DNA of 6,751 nucleotides from Pseudomonadota bacterium (GTDB lineage: Bacteria; Pseudomonadota; Gammaproteobacteria; Steroidobacterales; Rariloculaceae): assembly GCA_009843005.1 (NCBI GenBank), contig VYEH01000422.1, positions 532 through 7,282 on the forward strand, in the 5' to 3' direction. A model generated the notes under the pieces. That model ran no database searches. It was given only the letters and a program-made list of their open reading frames with translations, and had not been told where the DNA came from. The position numbers were made by a program, and so were the translations under genes. Below are positions 1-4,823 of the stretch, in pieces (positions within the stretch are counted from its first letter, which is position 1; every line of letters begins with the position of its first letter).

Positions 1-413
1 TCCTTGGGCCGAAACGGGTTGCCTACCTCGACATCACCGGCAGCGGCGTGGAAACCATCGCGCACGTCAAGGAGAACGGACGCCTCACCGTGATGTTCTG
101 CGCCTTCAGCGGGCGCGCCAGGATCCTGCGCCTGTACGGCAACGCCAGGGTCTGCGAGCGCGGCGATCCCGGCTACGGGGAATTGCTGGCGAAGTTCCCC
201 GAGTATCCCGGTGCCCGCTCGGTCATCGTTTCGGACCTGTTCCGTATCGCCGATTCCTGTGGCTGGTCGATCCCGTTCTACGACTACCGGGAAGAACGCC
301 AGCAGTTGCTGCGCTACGCCGCGTCCTTCGACGAGGAGCGGCTGCTGCAGAAACACCGGGACAACTGCGCGCACAGCCTCGACGGCCTTGTGGGGGTGAA
401 GCCGGAGCTGTAG
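1..413 (+). CDS. Pyridoxamine 5'-phosphate oxidase family protein (FMN split barrel), 3' part
   Basis: The reading frame is open from base 3 to the TAG at 411-413, giving the last 136 residues; the start lies left of the window. A GTG at 48 sits inside a conserved strand (LDITGSGVETIAH) and is not a credible start. The visible part matches the small PNPOx-like family of about 180-200 residues. It shows a Gly-Ser-Gly turn, the ENGRLTVMFCAF strand and the RILRLYGNARV strand typical of the FMN-binding split barrel. A C-terminal block follows, with RIADSCGWSIPFYDY and a basic helical tail ending in a SLDGL motif. Members bind FMN (some bind F420 or haem) and are presumed cytoplasmic flavin oxidoreductases; most, including this one, have no known substrate. 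It is not the classical PdxH enzyme, because the C-terminal region differs. The next gene starts 29 bases downstream, so co-transcription is possible, but the functions look unrelated. Confidence 0.85.
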   Translation, partial: LGPKRVAYLDITGSGVETIAHVKENGRLTVMFCAFSGRARILRLYGNARVCERGDPGYGELLAKFPEYPGARSVIVSDLFRIADSCGWSIPFYDYREERQQLLRYAASFDEERLLQKHRDNCAHSLDGLVGVKPEL

Positions 414-430
414 CGGGCGAACATGCACCG

Positions 431-436
431 TACAAT
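431..436 (+). promoter_or_regulatory. Possible -10 element (TACAAT) just before the first sulfatase
   Basis: TACAAT matches the sigma-70 -10 consensus TATAAT at five of six positions and stands out in very GC-rich surroundings. The sulfatase ATG begins 7 bases after its last base, so a transcript started at the usual distance would begin at or next to the ATG and have almost no leader. No Shine-Dalgarno-like sequence precedes this ATG, which agrees with that reading. Against it, the region 16-18 bases upstream (about 407-414) is a poor -35 match, and a lone hexamer can occur by chance. Confidence 0.3.
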
Positions 437-442
437 GACATC

Positions 443-1816
443 ATGCTGCGGGTAGCCGCATTTCTATCGCCGCTGTTGGCGCTGTGCGCACTCCTGGGGT
501 GCACGGCTGCCGTGGCGCAGTCCGACGGCAGCAGTCCGCGAGCGGCCAGGCCCAACATCGTGCTGATACTCGCCGATGACGCCGGCATCGAGGCGTTCGA
601 ACCCTATGGCGGCACGTCCTACCGGACACCCCATATCGCGGGGCTCGCCGCCCGGGGCCGCACATTCACCCGCGCCTTCAGCCAGCCGCTGTGCACGCCG
701 TCCCGCGTGCAACTCATGACCGGCAGACACAACTACCGAAACTACGAAGCGTTCGGTTGGCTCGATCCCGACGAGACCACCTTCGCGCAGATGCTTCGCA
801 CCGCGGGCTACCGCACGGCGGTGGCGGGCAAATGGCAGCTCTCCATGCCCGAGCCGTTCAGCCCCATCGAATACGACACCGCGCGGGCTGCGCCGAATGT
901 CACCCCCGCCATGATCCGGGACGACTACGGCTTCGATCTCTACTCGCTGTGGCAACTGAACCATGTGCTCGCCGCGGGGAAGGGGCCGCGCTACTGGAAT
1001 CCGAAGATGGAGCGTAACGGCAGCCTGCTGCCGACGCGGCCCGGCGACTACGGTCCCGACATGAATGCCGCCTGGCTGATCGACTTCATGGGTGAGGCCA
1101 GCGCGGAAGGCGTTCCGTTCCTGGCCTACTTCCCGACCGCGCTGCCACACGCCCCCTGGGTTCCGACGCCCCTGACCGCGGACGGCCGGGCGACTGACGA
1201 GATGCATTCACCCGAGCATTTCGGCGCCAACGTCGAGTACCTGGACCGCGTGGTCGGCGAACTGGTTGCCGCCGTGGACGCCCTCGGCATCGCGGACCGC
1301 ACCTACCTGATATTCACCAGCGACAACGGCACGGCGGTCGGTATCACCAGCGAAACGCTCGCGGGGCCGGTGACCGGCGCCAAGGGCCACCTGACGATTC
1401 CCGGTTCCCATGTCCCGCTGATCATCGCGGGCCCGGGGGTAGCGGCGGGCACCGTGGACCGCCGAATGGCCGGTCTTGCCGACATCACCGCAACCGTTCT
1501 CGCCGTAGCCGGGATTGAAGCGGAGATCGAAGCGCTGGACGGGCGACCGCTGCTGCCCGTCTCCGGCCACGGCGACGCGACCCCGGGTTTCCTATACTCC
1601 TGGTACGACCCGAAGGGACGAGATTTTCCTCCCGGTGCAGTGGCCATGTCGCCCACCCGCCGACTCTACGCCGATGGCCGCATGACGCTCGTCGAAGCGT
1701 CGCCGGAGTGCTGCGTCCTCAGGGAACTCGACAGCGCCCAAACCGGGGCGGCCGCTGACGGGGAGCCGCGGTTACGCGAACTGCTTCTCATGCACGACGG
1801 ATGGGATACGCGCTGA
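443..1816 (+). CDS. Secreted S1-family sulfatase (CTPSR type, GKWQL variant)
   Basis: A 457-residue sulfatase of the alkaline-phosphatase superfamily, predicted to hydrolyse a sulfate ester on a carbohydrate outside the cytoplasm. Residues 1-25 form a Sec signal peptide. The likely cut is after Ala-Val-Ala (25/26), but LLGC at 17-20 could be a lipobox making it a lipoprotein. Calcium ligands are D45-D46 and D294-N295. C84 in CTPSR (84-88) would be converted to formylglycine. K130, H236 and K314 fit the other conserved active-site positions. The usual GKWHL motif reads GKWQL, with Gln at 132 where many sulfatases have His. The stretch RNYEAFGWLDPDETTF after the active site resembles a subgroup I recall from environmental bacteria. 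Substrate is unknown. ATG 443 is chosen because it gives an intact signal peptide; no ribosome binding site is evident. The end overlaps the next sulfatase by 16 bases. Confidence 0.93.
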   Translation: MLRVAAFLSPLLALCALLGCTAAVAQSDGSSPRAARPNIVLILADDAGIEAFEPYGGTSYRTPHIAGLAARGRTFTRAFSQPLCTPSRVQLMTGRHNYRNYEAFGWLDPDETTFAQMLRTAGYRTAVAGKWQLSMPEPFSPIEYDTARAAPNVTPAMIRDDYGFDLYSLWQLNHVLAAGKGPRYWNPKMERNGSLLPTRPGDYGPDMNAAWLIDFMGEASAEGVPFLAYFPTALPHAPWVPTPLTADGRATDEMHSPEHFGANVEYLDRVVGELVAAVDALGIADRTYLIFTSDNGTAVGITSETLAGPVTGAKGHLTIPGSHVPLIIAGPGVAAGTVDRRMAGLADITATVLAVAGIEAEIEALDGRPLLPVSGHGDATPGFLYSWYDPKGRDFPPGAVAMSPTRRLYADGRMTLVEASPECCVLRELDSAQTGAAADGEPRLRELLLMHDGWDTR

Positions 1817-3240
1817 CCGCAAAGCGCGCAGCGCACGCCGCGGCCAGATTGCTGGCCGCCCTGGCGATCGTTTGCGCACCCCTGCCGGCGGTGGCACAGG
1901 ACGAAGCGTCGAAACCCAACGTACTCGTCATCCTCACCGACGACCAGGGTTATGCCGACGTGGGCGTCTACGGTTCGCGGCATATCGAGACGCCGCACCT
2001 CGACCGGCTGGCCCGCGAAGGCGTCATGCTGACCCAGTTCTATGCCGGCGCGCCGCTGTGTTCGCCTTCCCGCGCGGCGTTGCTGACGGGCCGGACGCCT
2101 GAGTGGGCCGGCGTCAACAACAACACCGGCATCGTCGCGGGCCTGGACCGCAGCAACCGGCAACTTAAGCTGGAACAGGTCACCATGGCCGAGGTGCTCA
2201 TGGAACACGGTTACCGCACCGCGCTCGTCGGCAAGTGGCATCTGAGCGGCACGCCGGAGACGACCCCGAACTTCCAGGGGTTCGAGTTCAGCTTCGGGCA
2301 CTACAACGGCGTCATAGACAATTACTCCCATACCGCCGGCCGGCCGTACCGTCACGACCTGTACCTGAACGGCCGGGAGATCTTCCGCAACGGCGAGTAC
2401 TTCCCCGACCTCATGGTGGAAGAGGCGATTCGCTTCATCGATACGCAGGACGAACGGCCGTTTTTCCTGTACTTCGCCATGAACGCGCCCCACTGGCCGT
2501 ACCAGGGCGATTCGGACTGGGTGGAGGAATACCGCTCCCGCGGCCTCGAGTTCCCCCACGACGAGTACGCCGCCTTCACCAGTTCCCTGGACGAGCGCAT
2601 CGGCGCCCTGCTGACCGCGCTGAGGCAGCGCGGCCTGCTCGACGACACCATCGTCGTCTTCCAGTCGGACCATGGCCACTCCACCGAACCCGTCGCGGGC
2701 AACGGCGGCGGCAGCGCCGGCATCTACCGCAGCGCCAAGTTCCCGCTGTTCGAAGGCGGCATCCGCGTGCCCGCGATCATCCGCTGGCCGAAGGCGGCAC
2801 CGGGCGGCGCCGTGCGCGATCAGTTCGCCGTCAGCGTCGACTGGCTGCCGACGATCCTCGACCTCGCCGGCATTCCCGCGGACGGGCTGGAACTGGACGG
2901 CCGGAGCCTGCGGGCCGTGCTCGGCGACCCCGACGCGGCCACGCCCCACGAAAGCTACGTCTGGCGCTGGAACGACCTGGTGATCGTGGCGGCGGACACC
3001 TGGGCGGTGCGCCGCGGCGACTGGAAACTGCTCGTCAATCCTGTGGACACGTCGTTTGAATACAGCCGCGAGTCGACTACGCTGACCGACATCTTCCTGG
3101 TCAACCTGCGCGACGACCCCGCCGAAACGGCGAGCGTCCACGCCGATCACCCGGACATCGTGGCGGAACTGCTCGCGATCCGCGACGCCTACATCGCCGA
3201 TCTGCAGTCAGCCGGGAAGTTCGAACCGCCCGCGCAGTAG
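1801..3240 (+). CDS. Secreted S1-family sulfatase (CSPSR type)
   Basis: A 479-residue arylsulfatase-like enzyme, predicted to remove sulfate from a glycan in the periplasm. Residues 1-32 look like a Sec signal peptide: a basic start (K8, R9, R16), a hydrophobic core, and cleavage after Ala-Val-Ala-Gln near 32-33. The catalytic set is complete: D47-D48 in TDDQG and D290-H291 in SDHGHS for calcium, C87 in CSPSR (87-91) as the formylglycine precursor, K145 and H147 in GKWHL, H231 in NAPHWPY, and K313 in the SAKFPLFEGG segment. The C-terminal part (about 385-479) has the usual RRGDWKLL strand and an LRDDPAE turn, so the protein appears full length. The gene starts inside the previous sulfatase (16-base overlap, different frame), which points to one mRNA and coupled translation. 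The ribosome binding site is weak. Sequence similarity to its upstream neighbour is limited to superfamily motifs, so this is not a recent duplication. The exact S1 subfamily cannot be assigned by eye. Confidence 0.94.
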   Translation: MGYALTAKRAAHAAARLLAALAIVCAPLPAVAQDEASKPNVLVILTDDQGYADVGVYGSRHIETPHLDRLAREGVMLTQFYAGAPLCSPSRAALLTGRTPEWAGVNNNTGIVAGLDRSNRQLKLEQVTMAEVLMEHGYRTALVGKWHLSGTPETTPNFQGFEFSFGHYNGVIDNYSHTAGRPYRHDLYLNGREIFRNGEYFPDLMVEEAIRFIDTQDERPFFLYFAMNAPHWPYQGDSDWVEEYRSRGLEFPHDEYAAFTSSLDERIGALLTALRQRGLLDDTIVVFQSDHGHSTEPVAGNGGGSAGIYRSAKFPLFEGGIRVPAIIRWPKAAPGGAVRDQFAVSVDWLPTILDLAGIPADGLELDGRSLRAVLGDPDAATPHESYVWRWNDLVIVAADTWAVRRGDWKLLVNPVDTSFEYSRESTTLTDIFLVNLRDDPAETASVHADHPDIVAELLAIRDAYIADLQSAGKFEPPAQ

Positions 3241-3243
3241 CTT

Positions 3244-3256
3244 CGGCGCGGCGCCG
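3244..3256. terminator. Short GC hairpin between the converging operons
   Basis: In the 35-base gap between the two converging stop codons, CGGCG and CGCCG can pair around a three-base CGG loop, with two possible G-T pairs extending the stem. There is no T-tract on either side, so it does not meet the criteria for an intrinsic terminator. It is noted only because the gap needs some means of ending transcription from both directions. In GC-rich DNA such a stem may be chance. Confidence 0.18.
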
Positions 3257-3275
3257 GGAGGCCGGACGCCCGTTC

Positions 3276-4823
3276 TCAGGTATCCCCGTATGCGGTGCGC
3301 AGCGTCTGCAGGCGTTGCAGCATCTCGGCCTGAACGTCCCGGTACTCCGGATTGCCGTAGACGCTCTGCATCTCGTTGGGGTCGCGCTCGAGGTCGAACA
3401 GCTCCCACTCGCCGAGATCGTAGTAGTGGATCAGCTTGTAGCGGTCCGAGCGAACGCCGTAGTGACGCGGCACGGCGTGCACCGCAGGCGGCCCCTCGTA
3501 GTAGTGATAGTAGATCGCGTCGCGCCAGCCGTCCGGCTCTTCGCCGCGCAGAAACGGCGCGAAACTCTCGCCCTGCATGTCGCCGGGGACCGGCGCGCCC
3601 ACGGCATCCAGCAACGTCGGCGCTAGGTCGATGTTCTGGATCAGCGCCCCGGTCTCGCTGCCCGGCGGCGTCACGCCGGGCCAGCGTACCGTCAGCGGCG
3701 TGTGCAGGGACTCCTCGTACATCCAGCGCTTGTCGTACCAGCCGTGCTCGCCGAGGTAGAAGCCCTGATCGGAGGTGTAGATGACGATGGTGTTCCCGGC
3801 CAGCCCCGACTCGTCCAGGTAATCCAGCAGCCGGCCGATGTTCTCGTCCATGGCGGTCACCGTTGCCAGGTAGTCCTGCATGTAGCGCTGGTAGATGTGG
3901 CGCACCCGGTCGTCCCCGTCGAGGCTTCCCTCGACCAGGGGCCGGTTGAGCGGCTCGAACGCATCCCGATAGGCCTGCCGCTGTCCCGGTGTCAGCCGCG
4001 AAATCATGTTCCGCCAGCCGGCTTCCTGGCGGGTGTCGGCCGGGCGAACCGCAAGCTCGGCCTCCGCGGGCAGAATCTTCAGATCGCGGTGGTTGAAATG
4101 ATGCGCCAGGGTCATTGCCTGTTGCGCCGCCCCCGAGGCGCGGCCCTCGTAGGTGTCGAACAGCGTATCGGGTTCCGGGAATACCGTATCGGCGTACAGG
4201 TTCAGGTGCCGCAGCGGCGGGAACCACTCGCGATGCGGCGACTTGTGCTGAGACATCAGGAAGAACGGCCGGTCCCGGTCGCGTTGCCACTGGAGCCAGT
4301 CGATGGTCTTCTGCCCGATGACGTCGGTGGCGTATCCGCCGGAGACGGTTTCTCCGCGGGCGCTGAGGAACGTCGGCTGAAAGTACTCGCCCTGGTTGCG
4401 CAGGATATCCCAATGGTCGAACCCGGTCGGTTCGGATCCGAGATGCCACTTTCCGATGATCGCGGTCTCGTAACCCTGAGCCTGCAGGTACTTGGGCAGA
4501 GTGGGCTGGGAACCGTCGAACAGGCCGCCGTTGGTGAACTTGCCGTTCAGGTGGCTGAACTTGCCGGTCAGCAGGGCCGCGCGGCTGGGCCCGCAGATCG
4601 AATTGGTCACCGTGGCATGGCGAAACAGCATGCCCTGGTCCGCGATCCGGTCGATGCCCGGGGTTTCGATGAGGGCGTCGCCATAGGCGCTGACCGCCCG
4701 CAGCGCGTGGTCGTCGCTGAATATGACGATGATGTTCGGGCGGTCGCCGGTCTGAGCCAGGGCGCATCCGCCGAACAGGCCGAGCGACATCAAGGCAAGT
4801 GCAAGGCTTCTGGGCATGTTCAT
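3276..4823 (-). CDS. Secreted S1-family sulfatase, N-acetylglucosamine-6-sulfatase-like (CGPSR type)
   Basis: A 515-residue sulfatase. Residues 1-23 are a signal peptide, probably cut after Ala-Leu-Ala (23/24); C20 follows Gly-Gly, a poor lipobox. Calcium ligands are D37-D38 (SDDHA) and D352-Q353 (SDQGFYLGEHGW). C77 in CGPSR (77-81) is the formylglycine precursor. K125 and H127 lie in GKWHLG, H197 in KSPHREW, and K365 in DKRWMYEES. The combination NSICGPSR, the SHLNGKF stretch, SDQGFYLGEHGW and DKRWMYEES is typical of the group containing bacterial GlcNAc-6-O-sulfatases (SulfAtlas S1_11 and relatives). That group also includes enzymes of other specificity, so the substrate is not settled. An additional helical region at about 225-320 is common in this group. 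The C-terminal GEWELFDLERDPNE block shows the protein is complete. It overlaps the upstream GH95-like gene by ATGA. An AAGAGG suits the third codon (Met at 4817) better than ATG 4823, so the true protein may be two residues shorter. Confidence 0.94.
   Translation of the reverse strand: MNMPRSLALALMSLGLFGGCALAQTGDRPNIIVIFSDDHALRAVSAYGDALIETPGIDRIADQGMLFRHATVTNSICGPSRAALLTGKFSHLNGKFTNGGLFDGSQPTLPKYLQAQGYETAIIGKWHLGSEPTGFDHWDILRNQGEYFQPTFLSARGETVSGGYATDVIGQKTIDWLQWQRDRDRPFFLMSQHKSPHREWFPPLRHLNLYADTVFPEPDTLFDTYEGRASGAAQQAMTLAHHFNHRDLKILPAEAELAVRPADTRQEAGWRNMISRLTPGQRQAYRDAFEPLNRPLVEGSLDGDDRVRHIYQRYMQDYLATVTAMDENIGRLLDYLDESGLAGNTIVIYTSDQGFYLGEHGWYDKRWMYEESLHTPLTVRWPGVTPPGSETGALIQNIDLAPTLLDAVGAPVPGDMQGESFAPFLRGEEPDGWRDAIYYHYYEGPPAVHAVPRHYGVRSDRYKLIHYYDLGEWELFDLERDPNEMQSVYGNPEYRDVQAEMLQRLQTLRTAYGDT

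Noticed and set aside
464..1207. 247-codon minus-strand frame inside the first sulfatase
   Set aside because: Shadow frame with no start signal, no domain and low-complexity Arg/Gly content.
1666..3150. 494-codon minus-strand open frame opposite the second sulfatase
   Set aside because: Antisense shadow of a clear sulfatase in GC-rich DNA. Its composition is Arg/Val/Ala/Gln-rich, with no recognisable domain.
443..3240. Tandem duplication as the origin of the two plus-strand sulfatases
   Set aside because: Beyond the common S1 motifs their sequences, insert regions and C-termini differ strongly, so they are distant paralogues at most.
3208..4767. 519-codon minus-strand frame overlapping the third sulfatase
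   Set aside because: Same strand, shifted frame. It is Arg/Pro/Ala-rich with no domain, whereas the 3276-4823 frame has a complete set of sulfatase motifs.
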